From: Mucilaginibacter dorajii
Lineage (GTDB): Bacteria > Bacteroidota > Bacteroidia > Sphingobacteriales > Sphingobacteriaceae
Direction of reading: 5' to 3'
Assembly (NCBI RefSeq): GCF_024808255.1
Contig: NZ_JANTYS010000011.1
Coordinates: 124,001 to 188,000 of the forward strand
Length of the DNA: 64,000 nucleotides
Shown here: positions 1 to 9,576 of the stretch, one piece after another
Position numbering within the stretch: position 1 is the first letter of the stretch
Layout: each line of letters starts with the position of its first letter
Translations under genes and position numbers: made by a program
The notes under the pieces: model-generated
What the model was told of the DNA's origin: nothing
Databases searched by the model: none
What the model saw: the letters and a program-made list of their open reading frames with translations, nothing else

Positions 1-378
1 GTAGTGGGCAAGCACCAGGGATATCCTTTCTATACTATCGGTCAGCGTAAGGGATTGGGGATTGCATTAGGTCAGCCCATGTTTGTAACCAATATCGATC
101 CTACAACAAATACTGTTGTTTTAGGCACTGCCGATGAGTTGGAACGCAAACAAGCCTGGGTTAAAAATCTTAACCTGGTTAAATATGCCAGCATCCCCGA
201 GCCTATAGAGGCCATCACCAAGATCCGTTATAAAGATGCAGGCACCACCAGCAGCATTGTACAAATGGGCGAACATATGAAGGTTGATTTTCATCACAAC
301 GTATCGGGCATTGCCCCGGGCCAGTCGGCCGTGTTTTATGAAGGCAATGACCTTTTGGGCGGCGGTTTCCTGATGTAG
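1..378 (+). CDS. mnmA: tRNA-specific 2-thiouridylase MnmA, C-terminal part
   Basis: This is the last 125 codons of a gene that begins before the window; the frame is open from base 1. MnmA uses a persulfide sulfur and ATP to thiolate C2 of the wobble uridine U34 in Glu, Gln and Lys tRNAs in the cytoplasm. What is visible is the family's C-terminal region: the GQRKGLGIALG stretch after the KHQGYPFYTIG segment, then the small beta-barrel domain ending in GNDLLGGGFLM. The nucleotide-binding P-loop and the first catalytic cysteine lie upstream, outside the window. The spacer that follows contains inverted copies of a short TTGGAATGTTGTAAAG-like word. The family call is firm; only the truncation limits it. 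Confidence 0.93.
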   Translation, partial: VVGKHQGYPFYTIGQRKGLGIALGQPMFVTNIDPTTNTVVLGTADELERKQAWVKNLNLVKYASIPEPIEAITKIRYKDAGTTSSIVQMGEHMKVDFHHNVSGIAPGQSAVFYEGNDLLGGGFLM

Positions 379-386
379 TCTTCTTT

Positions 387-572
387 GTTGGAAGGTTTTA
401 ACGTTGAAATGTTGTAAGGTTAGTTTTGCATATGCACTACTTCGCAATGTTTTACTTATGGATTTCGGCAGATTTTTTAAACGGTCCAACCTTACAGCAT
501 TCCAACTTTTCGGTATCCCAAACCGTCCAATATTTCAACTTTACAACATTCAAACCTTGCAACATTCCAACG
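387..572. repeat. Foldback word-repeat spacer between mnmA and topA
   Basis: The spacer starts 9 bases after the mnmA stop. Bases 387-421 carry a left arm built of GTTGGAA, GTTGAAATGTTG and TAAGGTT words. Bases 484-572 carry several copies of the complement (CAACCTTACA, ATTCCAAC, TTTCAACTTTACAACATTC, TTGCAACATTCCAAC). The arms can pair imperfectly over a 60-base loop. The same words appear after topA. I see no gene here; the short open frames in it are made of the repeat words. Confidence 0.7.
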
Positions 573-638
573 TTTTTAGCAAAAACAAATTGGTGTTTCA
601 ACTACTTTATGTTTTATTTGCAAAAAATAACTGCTTAA

Positions 639-3038
639 ATGGCCAAAAACTTACTGATAGTTGAATCTCCGGCGAAAGCCAAAACCATCGAGGGATACCT
701 TGGTAAAGACTTTGTTGTAAAGTCGAGCTACGGGCATATCCGCGATTTGGTGAAGTCTGAAGATGCGATAGATATAGGTAACAACTTCGCTCAAAAATAT
801 GAGGTACCTGCCGATAAGAAACAGGTGGTGAGCGAGTTGAAGAAATTAGCTAAAGAAGCAGAAATGGTTTGGCTGGCATCGGACGAGGACCGCGAGGGAG
901 AAGCCATATCATGGCATTTATTTGAAACTTTGGGTTTAAAAGACTCAACCACCAAACGCATTGTTTTCCATGAGATCACCAAGCCTGCTATATTAAAGGC
1001 TATTGATACCCCACGTAAAATCGACTACAATCTGGTGAATGCCCAACAGGCGCGCCGTGTTTTAGATAGGTTGGTAGGTTTTGAACTCTCCCCTGTTTTA
1101 TGGAAAAAGGTTAAACCGTCACTATCTGCAGGCCGTGTTCAATCAGTAGCTGTAAGGCTTATTGTTGACCGCGAACGCGAGGTAAATAAATTTACCGCCG
1201 AGGCTGCTTTTAAAATAGTAGCCATATTTGGTAAAGGCAAGGAAGCTTTTAAAGCCGAACTTGCCGAGCGTTTTGCCAAACAGGAAGATGCCGAGAAGTT
1301 TTTACAGGATTGTATAGGCGCCGATTTTGATGTGCGCTCGCTGGAAACAAAGCCTGCAAAACGTTCACCTGCGGCTCCCTTCACCACATCAACCCTCCAA
1401 CAGGAAGCCAGCAGGAAACTGGGCTATTCTGTAGCCAGAACAATGCAGGTAGCGCAAAGGCTTTACGAATCGGGGTATATCACCTATATGCGTACCGATT
1501 CGGTAAACTTATCTGAAACCGCTTTAAATGCTGCCCAAGAGGAGATTGTATCGGCTTATGGCGAAAAATACCACCAGCTAAGAAAATATAAAACAAAAAA
1601 CGCAAGCGCCCAGGAAGCTCACGAAGCTATCAGGCCAACGTATTTTAATAACCATACCATTAACGGCGAATCAAACGAAAAGCGTTTGTATGAACTGATC
1701 TGGAAACGCGCCATAGCGTCGCAGATGAGCGAAGCCGCTTTTGAAAAAACTACTGCAAAAATTAGTATTTCTACCCGTAAAGATGAGCTGACAGCTAATG
1801 GCGAAGTAATGAAGTTTGATGGTTTCCTTAAAGTTTACCTGGAATCACAGGACGATGAGGAAGATGAACCACAGGCTGATGGCGAAAATGCCATGCTACC
1901 ACCTTTAACCCGTGGACAGCGTTTAGCTTTACAGGAAATGTCAGCAACGGAGCGTTACTCTCGTCCACCGGCAAGGTATACGGAAGCAAGCCTGGTTAAA
2001 AAGTTAGAGGAGTTAGGTATCGGTCGCCCCTCTACCTACGCCCCTACTATCTCAACCATTCAAAACCGCGGTTATGTGGTTAAAGAAGAGCGTGAAGGCA
2101 AACAGCGCAACTTTAGGGTATTAACTTTAAAGGCAGCCCAGATCATCAAAGAACAAAAAACTGAAAATACCGGTGCCGAGCGTGGTAAGCTATTCCCTAC
2201 CGATATTGGCGCTGTGGTAAACGATTTCCTGGTTCAATATTTTACTGATATTGTTGATTTTAATTTTACGGCCAGCGTTGAAAAACAATTTGACGAAATA
2301 GCCCAGGGCATGAAAGAATGGACGGCCATGCTGCACGACTTTTATAACCCTTTCCATAAGGAAGTACAAAATACTATTGAAACTGCCGATAAAGCCACCG
2401 GCGAACGCGAATTGGGCATGCATCCCGAAAGTGGTAAAAAGGTATCGGTACGTATAGGCCGTTACGGTCCGTTTGTACAGGTTGGCGAAAGCGCTACCGA
2501 CGAGGATAAAGAAAATAAACCGGCCTATGCCAGTTTACGTGCAGGCCAGAGTATCGAAACCATTTCGCTTGAAGATGCACTTGAACTATTCAAGCTACCA
2601 AAGGTGGTTGGTGAGTACGAAGGTAAAGTAATGAAGGTGGCTATTGGCCGTTTCGGGCCTTATATCAGTCACAATAGCGCTTTTGTGTCCTTGCCTAAGG
2701 ATATCGATCCACATGATGTAACTGAAGTTCAGGCTATAGAACTGATTGAAGCCAAACGTAAAAAAGACGCCGAAAAGCTGATCAAAGCATTTGAGGAAGA
2801 TGCCGAAGTAAAAGTTTTAAACGGCAGATGGGGGCCATATATTGAATTTGGTAAACTAAATGTTAAGATCCCCAAGGATAAAGACCCGTTAACGCTTACT
2901 TATGAAGAGTGCAAGGCTTTAGCCGATGCCATGCCAAAAGACACTAAAAAAGGCCGCTTTGGTAAAACAGTAGCCGCCGCGAAACCGGTCGCTAAAAAAG
3001 CACCGTCGAAGAAAAAGGCGCCGGCGAAGAAGAAGTGA
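639..3038 (+). CDS. topA: DNA topoisomerase I (type IA)
   Basis: Relaxes negative supercoils by passing one strand through a transient break. The 799-residue protein starts with MAKNLLIVESPAKAKTIEGY, the usual N-terminus of the Toprim domain. The acidic DEDREGEAI metal-binding motif is at residues 82-90. The catalytic tyrosine is Y283 in GYITYMRTDS. GRPSTYAPTISTIQNRGYV marks the end of the type IA core. After about residue 600 there are at least three GRYGPF/GRFGPYI/GRWGPYI repeats (Topo C-terminal repeats) instead of zinc fingers, followed by a tail rich in Lys, Ala and Pro. This C-terminal layout is the one I know from Bacteroidota and Actinobacteria. The ATG at 639 is the only sensible start because the motif begins immediately. 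It lies downstream of mnmA with a 260-base repeat-rich gap. Confidence 0.97.
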   Translation: MAKNLLIVESPAKAKTIEGYLGKDFVVKSSYGHIRDLVKSEDAIDIGNNFAQKYEVPADKKQVVSELKKLAKEAEMVWLASDEDREGEAISWHLFETLGLKDSTTKRIVFHEITKPAILKAIDTPRKIDYNLVNAQQARRVLDRLVGFELSPVLWKKVKPSLSAGRVQSVAVRLIVDREREVNKFTAEAAFKIVAIFGKGKEAFKAELAERFAKQEDAEKFLQDCIGADFDVRSLETKPAKRSPAAPFTTSTLQQEASRKLGYSVARTMQVAQRLYESGYITYMRTDSVNLSETALNAAQEEIVSAYGEKYHQLRKYKTKNASAQEAHEAIRPTYFNNHTINGESNEKRLYELIWKRAIASQMSEAAFEKTTAKISISTRKDELTANGEVMKFDGFLKVYLESQDDEEDEPQADGENAMLPPLTRGQRLALQEMSATERYSRPPARYTEASLVKKLEELGIGRPSTYAPTISTIQNRGYVVKEEREGKQRNFRVLTLKAAQIIKEQKTENTGAERGKLFPTDIGAVVNDFLVQYFTDIVDFNFTASVEKQFDEIAQGMKEWTAMLHDFYNPFHKEVQNTIETADKATGERELGMHPESGKKVSVRIGRYGPFVQVGESATDEDKENKPAYASLRAGQSIETISLEDALELFKLPKVVGEYEGKVMKVAIGRFGPYISHNSAFVSLPKDIDPHDVTEVQAIELIEAKRKKDAEKLIKAFEEDAEVKVLNGRWGPYIEFGKLNVKIPKDKDPLTLTYEECKALADAMPKDTKKGRFGKTVAAAKPVAKKAPSKKKAPAKKK

Positions 3039-3042
3039 TGTT

Positions 3043-3129
3043 GTTGGAATGTTGTAAAGTTGAAATGTTTTAAAGTTATTGCTAATCAAACTGCTAAGCA
3101 ACATTTCAACCTTACAACATTTCAACCTT
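3043..3129. repeat. Foldback word-repeat spacer after topA
   Basis: Five bases after the topA stop, the arm at 3043-3070 (GTTGGAATGTTGTAAAG, then TTGAAATGTTT) faces its complement at 3099-3129 (AACATTTCAACCTTACAACA and following). The match is about 25 of 27 bases. The same word set occurs in the mnmA-topA spacer. It could act as a transcription terminator or mRNA 3'-end stabiliser. Confidence 0.75.
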
Positions 3130-3142
3130 ATAACAACAACAA

Positions 3143-3547
3143 ATGATCAAAGACCTCCCCGATAATACAGTACAGGATATAGCCATTGCGGTTGCGTTGG
3201 AGCGGGAAAACGCCGAAAGCAAAATTTGGTATGTTTATCTGATCAACCTCAAGAGTGAGCCTATTGAAAATGTGCTGATCACCTCAAAGGGTTATGGCGA
3301 AAAGAATGGCGAGCAGGTAAAAACATCTGTTTTAAGGCACATGATCCCGGTTGTTGATGGCAAAAACTATAAGTTGATTGAGCCAATTGACGAGGAAACC
3401 TTTGGCCTCAACAATGAGTACTGGCTCAGTTATTATATCGGCACTAATATTTACGATAAAAAATTCATTTTTCTGCCTGAAAGCATTGTGGAGATGAATT
3501 TTATTAAACTCCCGGTACTCAATAAGCCAGGTGTTATGATATTGTGA
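3143..3547 (+). CDS. Conserved hypothetical protein (134 aa)
   Basis: A soluble, acidic protein of 134 residues with no signal peptide, membrane segment or catalytic motif that I recognise. It opens with MIKDLPDNTVQDIAIAVALE and contains IWYVYLINLKSEPIENVLIT, a pattern typical of a beta-sandwich-like cytoplasmic protein. I recall similar proteins in many Bacteroidota, sometimes carrying doubtful tRNA-synthetase-related names, but I would not assign a function from that. It follows topA by 105 bases, most of which is the foldback repeat, so co-transcription with topA is possible. Codon use resembles its neighbours. It is a real gene judged by its amino-acid composition and clean start after an A-rich ACAACAACAA leader. 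Confidence 0.75.
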   Translation: MIKDLPDNTVQDIAIAVALERENAESKIWYVYLINLKSEPIENVLITSKGYGEKNGEQVKTSVLRHMIPVVDGKNYKLIEPIDEETFGLNNEYWLSYYIGTNIYDKKFIFLPESIVEMNFIKLPVLNKPGVMIL

Positions 3548-3560
3548 TGGGTTTGTTTTT

Positions 3561-3773
3561 GGTTGATTGAGTTGGATTTAGTTGATTAGGTTGATTGAGT
3601 TGGAATAAGTTGATTTAGTACGCTGTAGTTAAGGTTCTTCTTCAAAAATATTTTCAAGTTAATAAAACAAAGTATCTGGCGATTGCATTCCGACCTCAAC
3701 CTAATCAACCTAATCAACCTAATCAACCTAATCAACCTAATCAACCTAATCAACCTAATCAACCCAATCAACC
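3561..3773. repeat. 9-bp minisatellite with inverted arm
   Basis: Bases 3697-3759 are seven perfect copies of the 9-base unit CAACCTAAT, followed by one copy with a substitution (3760-3768) and a partial copy. Bases 3561-3620 hold degenerate reverse-complement words (TTGATTGAG, TTAGTTGATTAGG, TTGATTGAG), so the region can fold into a large hairpin around a loop of about 75 bases. It begins 14 bases after the preceding gene and ends 80 bases before the alpha-2-macroglobulin start. The minus-strand frame encoding repeated Leu-Ile-Arg is a by-product of the repeat. Confidence 0.9.
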
Positions 3774-3852
3774 ACTCACCACATAAATATTTCCCAATTA
3801 ATTATTTGTTGTTATAAATTTTATACATTCATGAAATAAATAAACCTATTTC

Positions 3853-6800
3853 ATGGAGAACGGATATACCAGGTTCCGCAAGCGTAAAAGCTTAATTACA
3901 TTCGGTTCTGCGCTCGCAGTGCTGTTAGTTATAGCTTACCTTATTGTAAATGCCAACAAAAAAATAGTCGTTGATCCTGCCTTTAGTAAATATATTGAAT
4001 CTTATACTACCGGGGTAATTTCAAAAGAAAGTACCATCAGAATCCGGTTGGCCAATACCGTGCAGGTTACCCATCAACAAAACGAAGAAGTTGATAACGA
4101 CCTTATTGATTTCTCGCCATCAATAAAAGGTAAGGCCTACTGGGTTGATGCGCGCACCATCGAATTTAAGCCCGCCAAAAAACTCGATCCCGAAAAAAAT
4201 TATATTGCCGATTTTAAACTGGGCAAACTGATAGATGTTCCATCTAAGTTCAATCGTTTCCGGTTCAACTTTGAGGTGGTTAAGCCCGATTATAATATCA
4301 CCTTTAATGGTCTGCAAACTGCCACCAGCACATCAACAGATGAAATGAAGCTGGAAGGTAATATCCAAACAGCTGATACGGAGGATCCGGCGTTGGTTGA
4401 AAAAATCATCACCGTAAATTACATCTCGCCGGTAAAGATCAACTGGGTACATACTGGTCAAACACATACGTTTAAGGTCACCGGTTTAAAACGCCAATCG
4501 GGCGAGGTTGCTCCGCTTACCGTAAACTGGGACGGCGGCAGTTTGGATATCGATAAAAAAGGCGACCAAAAGTTTGAAGTGCCGGCTATAGGCGATTTTA
4601 AAGTACTTAATATCCGCGCAGTGCAGGATAACGACCAATACGTACAGGTGCAATTCTCAGATGCCATTGCGGTTGGGCAGGAATTGAATGGACTAATCGG
4701 CATTGGTAACATTAGCGATGCTGCTTATACCATTGATGGCAGCGTTGTTAAAGTATATGCTCCCGAGCGGCTGGAAGGTAATTACGGTGTATTTGTGAAC
4801 GAAGGTGTTGAAAACATCTCCCATAAAAAGATCACCAAAACCTATAATGCCAACGTCTTCTTCGAAAACAGGCTACCCAACGTAACCATTCCCGGCAAAG
4901 GCGTAATCCTCCCCGACTCTGGCAAGTTGATGATGCCCTTTGAAGCTGTGAATCTTAAAGCGGTAGACGTAAGTATTATCAAGATTTACGAAAGTAACGT
5001 GCCGCAGTATTTTCAGAACAATGATTTCAACGGTGGCCAGGAGTTAAGGCAGGTTGGTAAACCTATAGTTCAGAAAACAATAAGACTTGATGCGGATAAA
5101 GGTATAAACCTGCATAAAAAGAACCGTTTCATGCTTGATCTTGATCAGATGATCCGTACCGAACCGGGCGCTATTTACCGGGTGATCATCGGTTTCAGAC
5201 AGGAATATTCATTATATAATTGCAGCCTTGGCGGCGCCGTTAAAAAAAGTGATGGCGACGATGAATATGACGGCGGTGAGCAATACAGCGATAACGCCGG
5301 TAAAGTAAGCGATGAAGACGACGATTTTTGGAGCAGGTATGATAACTTTTATCCCGAAGGGTATAGCTGGCAGGATAAAGATAACGCCTGTACCCCATCC
5401 TACTACACCAAAACCCGCTGGGCCATCCGTAACATCATCGCGTCAAACATTGGTCTGATAGCCAAACGCGGTAATGATAATAATATGCTGGTTGCGGTAA
5501 CCGATATCATGAGCGCCAAACCAATGGATGGCGTGGAATTGCAGTTATTGGATTATCAAAAACAAATCATCTTTAAAACCACTTCGGGATCAGATGGCCT
5601 GGCCAGTTTTTCGCTGAAAAGAAAACCATACCTGTTAGTGGCCAAAAAAGGTAGCCAGCGCGGCTATTTAAAATTAGATGACGGCAATTCACTTCCCCTC
5701 TCCCGTTTCAATGTAAGCGGCGAAGAAATACAAGGCAGCTTAAAGGGCTTCCTTTATGGCGAGCGCGGTGTTTGGCGGCCCGGCGATAGCATTTATATGA
5801 CCTTTATGCTGGAGGATAAACTCAAAACCCTGCCTGCCGATCATCCTGTTGAGTTTGAGCTGAAAGACCCTAACGATAAGTTATATAAACGCATCACCCA
5901 AACCAAATCTGTTGACGGTTTTTACAGTTTCCATACGGCTACAGAAACCTCATCGCCTACCGGTAACTGGACGGCTAAAGTAAAAGTTGGCGGGGCCAGC
6001 TTTGAGAAGAAAATAAAGGTAGAAACCATTATGCCAAACCGGCTTAAGCTAAGCCTTACATTTGGCGGGGCCAATGAGTTAACCAAGGGCAACAATGCCA
6101 ATGGCAAGCTTAGCGCTCAATGGCTTTTTGGTGGGGCAGCTCAAAACCTGAAAGCTAAAGTTGATGCATTTCTATCGCCACAAACAACCGCATTCAAAAA
6201 TTATAAGGATTATGTTTTTGACGATCCTACCCTCGCTTTCAACACCCAAACCCAAACTGTTTTTGATGGTAAGCTAAGTGCCGATGGCAATGCCGATGTT
6301 GATGCTAATGTAAATGTAGAAAAACAGGCTCCCGGCCAGTTACGCGCTAACTTCCTGGTAAAGGTATTTGAGCCGGGCGGCAATTTTAGCATTCAGCAAG
6401 TTAGCATGCCTTACAACGTTTACCCGGGTTACGTGGGCATTAAAACGCCTACCGGCAGCGAATTATCGGGTATGTTGGTTACCGATAAAGACCACCAGGT
6501 TGATATTGCCGATGTGGATGTTAACGGCAACGCTTTTGCCGGTACCCGCAACGTTGAACTGGAATTATATAAAGTACAATGGCGCTGGTGGTGGGACCAA
6601 ACAGGCGATGAGACGAGCAATTTTACCCAGGATAAGTATAACAAGCTCATTAAAACCCAAAGTATTCAGTTGGTGAACGGTCGTGGTAAATGGAACTTGC
6701 GTATTCCCAAGGCCGATTGGGGCCGCTACCTAATTAAGGTTAAGGACGAGCAAACCGGTCACTCTACCGGAAAGATCATTTATGTAGATTGGCCCAACTG

Positions 6801-9444
6801 GTCGGAAAGGTTACAGCAAAGCAACCCTACCGAGGCCGCTATGCTTTCTTTTACTTCGGATAAGCAAAGCTATAAGGTTGGCGAACAGGCCACTTTAACC
6901 ATCCCAACCGCTGCTGATGGCCGCGCGCTCATCAGTTTTGAAAACGGCAGCAAGGTTTTAAAAACCACCTGGATAGATACTAAAAAAGGGCAAACACAGT
7001 ACAGTTTTACGGTTGAGCCGGATATGGCACCTAATATTTTTGTAAACGTTACCTTGCTGCAAAGACACTCGCAAACGATTAACGACCTCCCCATACGTAT
7101 GTATGGCGCAATCCCGTTAACGGTAAACAATCCCGAAACCATCCTGAAACCAGTGATTAGCATGCCGGATAAGATCAGGCCCGAAACAGAATCGGCCATT
7201 ACGGTGTCGGAAGCATCGGGTAAGGAAATGACTTATACCATCGTTATTGTTGATGAAGGCCTACTGGATATCACCAATTATAAACTGCCAGATCCGCATG
7301 AAACATTTTATGCCCGCGAGGCATTAGGGGTTAAAACCTGGGATTTGTTTGATTACGTGATAGGCGCTTATGGCGGCGGATTGGAACGTATTTTAAGTAT
7401 TGGTGGCGATGGTAACCTGGGCACTAACAAAAACGTGTCTGTAAACCGTTTTAAGCCGGTTGTTAAATTTATGGGGCCGTTCCACCTTGCGGCGGGCGAT
7501 AAGCAAACCACGGCCTTTAAACTACCACAATACGTAGGCTCTGTAAAAGCCATGGTGGTTGCCGGGCACGATGGCAGCTACGGCATAGCCGAAAAGGCCG
7601 TTGCCGTTAAAAAGCCTTTAATGATACTGGCTACATTGCCGCGGGTGCTTGGCCCTTCAGAAAAGGTGCAGTTACCTGTTACCGTTTTCGCGATGGAACC
7701 TAATATTAAAACGGTTACGGTTTCTGTACAAAGCAACGCTTTTAGCAACCTGACCGGTAATAATACCCAAACCCTCACTTTTGCCAAAACCGGCGATCAG
7801 TTGGCTACATTTGACCTGAACGTGAAAGACTTTGTTGGTGTAGGCAAAGTGAAGATCATTGCCCGAAGCGGATCAGAAACAGCGGCTTATGATGTTGAAC
7901 TAAATGTACGTAACCCCAACCCTCCTGTTACCCGTATTATCGAGAAGGAATTGAAACCGGGTGAAGTGTGGAGTGCGCCATTCCAGGCTATTGGTATCGC
8001 CGGTACAAATAAAAATACGATAGCAGTTGCATCAATTCCTCCTTTAAACCTGGATAAACGCCTGGATTACCTGATAGATTACCCGCACGGCTGTGTGGAG
8101 CAAACCACTTCGGCGGCATTCCCACAATTGTATCTCGATCAGTTGCTTGACCTGTCGCCAAGGCAAAAAGCCGAATCTGAAAGAAATATCAAGGCTACCA
8201 TTGCGCGCTTAAACGGCTTCCAGGTACCAGGCGGCGGCTTAAGCTACTGGCCAGATGGCGGTACAGCCGATGAATGGGGAACCAATTACGCCGGTCATTT
8301 TATGCTTGCAGCACAGGCCAAAGGTTATAGTATGCCCTTAGGTTTTATAGAGCAGTGGAAAAAATTCCAAAAACAAAAAGCTTTAACCTGGGCACCCGAT
8401 AGCAAAAGCTTTTATGGCGACGACCTTAACCAGGCTTACCGCTTATACCTTTTGGCACTTGCCCGTTCGCCGGAGTTAGGTGCTATGAACCGCTTGCGCG
8501 AGTTTAAATACCTGAGCATCGAAGCCAAATGGCGCTTAGCGGCAGCTTACAAACTTGCCGGCCAGCCCGAAATCGGTTTGCGCACGATAGCAGGACTGCC
8601 AACTATTATCAAACCTTATACAACCATGTTTGGCACCTACGGCTCAGATCTGCGCGATGAGGCTATGATCCTGGAAACCCTTACCCTGCTTGGCAAACAA
8701 GCCCAGGCGGCAAGCCAACTCAGAACAGTTGCAGCAAGGTTATCGCAGGATGATTGGTATAGCACACAAACCACAGCTTATTCATTGATCGCTATAGCGC
8801 AATATTGCGGGCAAAACCATTCGGCGGGCAAGCTTACGTTTAACTTCCAGTCGGGCGCTGTTAAATCTGATATCAGCTCGGCATCATACATTTGGCAAAG
8901 TGTGTTGGCAACTAATGGCGGTAAAGTAACTATTAAAAACCAGGGCACTAACCGGCTTTATTTAAGGTTGATACAAAAAGGGCAACCATCGTCAGGCTTA
9001 GATGTAAAAACCTTTATCGACCCTAATGTTTTACAAATGCGGGTTGGCTATTTTAGCTTAACCGGCAAACCTATTGATCCGTCATCCTTAAAACAGGGAA
9101 CTGATTTTGTTGCCCAGGTAAACATCAAAAACCCGGGCAGGCGTGGCAGGTACGATAATCTGGCACTAACTCAGATCTTCCCGTCCGGATGGGAGATCCT
9201 GAACAGCCGGATGCTCAACAGCGATGAAGCTTTTAAATCATCCCCATCCGATTACCGGGATATCAGGGACGATAGGGTAAACACCTATTTCAGCTTATCC
9301 GAAGGACGGGAAGTAACCTATTACGTGATGCTAAACGCAGCCTATGCCGGGCATTATTATTTGCCTGCCGTATATTGCGAAGCGATGTACAACAGTTCCA
9401 TAAATAGCCTGATTAAAGGACAATGGGTTGATGTGGTTAAATAG
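3853..9444 (+). CDS. Alpha-2-macroglobulin family protein with thioester motif
   Basis: Bacterial alpha-2-macroglobulins are large envelope proteins thought to trap foreign proteases through an internal Cys-Gln thioester. This one has 1863 residues. A single hydrophobic segment at about 13-33 follows a basic N-terminus (RFRKRKS), so it looks like a signal anchor rather than a lipoprotein. The macroglobulin-domain motif YGERGVWRPGD is at 635-645, VDEGLLDIT at 1133-1141, and the thioester CVEQ at 1414-1417 in PHGCVEQTTS. The terpenoid-cyclase-like thioester domain and receptor-type C-terminus follow. A very acidic insert (DGDDEYDGGEQ to DEDDDF) lies near residues 465-495. The penicillin-binding protein 1C gene that often sits beside such genes is not present. 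The start at 3853 puts the membrane segment correctly near the N-terminus. Confidence 0.93.
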   Translation: MENGYTRFRKRKSLITFGSALAVLLVIAYLIVNANKKIVVDPAFSKYIESYTTGVISKESTIRIRLANTVQVTHQQNEEVDNDLIDFSPSIKGKAYWVDARTIEFKPAKKLDPEKNYIADFKLGKLIDVPSKFNRFRFNFEVVKPDYNITFNGLQTATSTSTDEMKLEGNIQTADTEDPALVEKIITVNYISPVKINWVHTGQTHTFKVTGLKRQSGEVAPLTVNWDGGSLDIDKKGDQKFEVPAIGDFKVLNIRAVQDNDQYVQVQFSDAIAVGQELNGLIGIGNISDAAYTIDGSVVKVYAPERLEGNYGVFVNEGVENISHKKITKTYNANVFFENRLPNVTIPGKGVILPDSGKLMMPFEAVNLKAVDVSIIKIYESNVPQYFQNNDFNGGQELRQVGKPIVQKTIRLDADKGINLHKKNRFMLDLDQMIRTEPGAIYRVIIGFRQEYSLYNCSLGGAVKKSDGDDEYDGGEQYSDNAGKVSDEDDDFWSRYDNFYPEGYSWQDKDNACTPSYYTKTRWAIRNIIASNIGLIAKRGNDNNMLVAVTDIMSAKPMDGVELQLLDYQKQIIFKTTSGSDGLASFSLKRKPYLLVAKKGSQRGYLKLDDGNSLPLSRFNVSGEEIQGSLKGFLYGERGVWRPGDSIYMTFMLEDKLKTLPADHPVEFELKDPNDKLYKRITQTKSVDGFYSFHTATETSSPTGNWTAKVKVGGASFEKKIKVETIMPNRLKLSLTFGGANELTKGNNANGKLSAQWLFGGAAQNLKAKVDAFLSPQTTAFKNYKDYVFDDPTLAFNTQTQTVFDGKLSADGNADVDANVNVEKQAPGQLRANFLVKVFEPGGNFSIQQVSMPYNVYPGYVGIKTPTGSELSGMLVTDKDHQVDIADVDVNGNAFAGTRNVELELYKVQWRWWWDQTGDETSNFTQDKYNKLIKTQSIQLVNGRGKWNLRIPKADWGRYLIKVKDEQTGHSTGKIIYVDWPNWSERLQQSNPTEAAMLSFTSDKQSYKVGEQATLTIPTAADGRALISFENGSKVLKTTWIDTKKGQTQYSFTVEPDMAPNIFVNVTLLQRHSQTINDLPIRMYGAIPLTVNNPETILKPVISMPDKIRPETESAITVSEASGKEMTYTIVIVDEGLLDITNYKLPDPHETFYAREALGVKTWDLFDYVIGAYGGGLERILSIGGDGNLGTNKNVSVNRFKPVVKFMGPFHLAAGDKQTTAFKLPQYVGSVKAMVVAGHDGSYGIAEKAVAVKKPLMILATLPRVLGPSEKVQLPVTVFAMEPNIKTVTVSVQSNAFSNLTGNNTQTLTFAKTGDQLATFDLNVKDFVGVGKVKIIARSGSETAAYDVELNVRNPNPPVTRIIEKELKPGEVWSAPFQAIGIAGTNKNTIAVASIPPLNLDKRLDYLIDYPHGCVEQTTSAAFPQLYLDQLLDLSPRQKAESERNIKATIARLNGFQVPGGGLSYWPDGGTADEWGTNYAGHFMLAAQAKGYSMPLGFIEQWKKFQKQKALTWAPDSKSFYGDDLNQAYRLYLLALARSPELGAMNRLREFKYLSIEAKWRLAAAYKLAGQPEIGLRTIAGLPTIIKPYTTMFGTYGSDLRDEAMILETLTLLGKQAQAASQLRTVAARLSQDDWYSTQTTAYSLIAIAQYCGQNHSAGKLTFNFQSGAVKSDISSASYIWQSVLATNGGKVTIKNQGTNRLYLRLIQKGQPSSGLDVKTFIDPNVLQMRVGYFSLTGKPIDPSSLKQGTDFVAQVNIKNPGRRGRYDNLALTQIFPSGWEILNSRMLNSDEAFKSSPSDYRDIRDDRVNTYFSLSEGREVTYYVMLNAAYAGHYYLPAVYCEAMYNSSINSLIKGQWVDVVK

Positions 9445-9470
9445 AGTTTTAGAAAAAAATAAGAGCCGAA

Positions 9471-9503
9471 AGACTTACGAAGTTTTAAAAACTTCGTAAG
9501 TCT
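9471..9503. repeat. 33-nt dispersed perfect palindrome, copy 1
   Basis: The arm AGACTTACGAAGTTTT and its exact complement are separated by one base (16-bp stem). An identical element in the opposite orientation is at 46519-46551, with matching flanking bases (GAAAG on one side, G on the other). It lies 27 bases after the alpha-2-macroglobulin stop and may serve as a bidirectional terminator. Confidence 0.85.
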
Positions 9504-9576
9504 GGGTTTTACGACATTTAGTCGCTTGCCTTGTTACGTGCCTAAATAAGTTACCTTAGCTATTACTTATTAAACA

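Noticed and set aside
404..664. Short plus-strand frames between mnmA and topA
   Set aside because: They consist of the foldback repeat words and one runs into topA in another frame.
3586..3771. Minus-strand frame with repeated Leu-Ile-Arg
   Set aside because: It is the 9-base minisatellite read in one frame; each unit gives three residues. No start region or conservation is expected.
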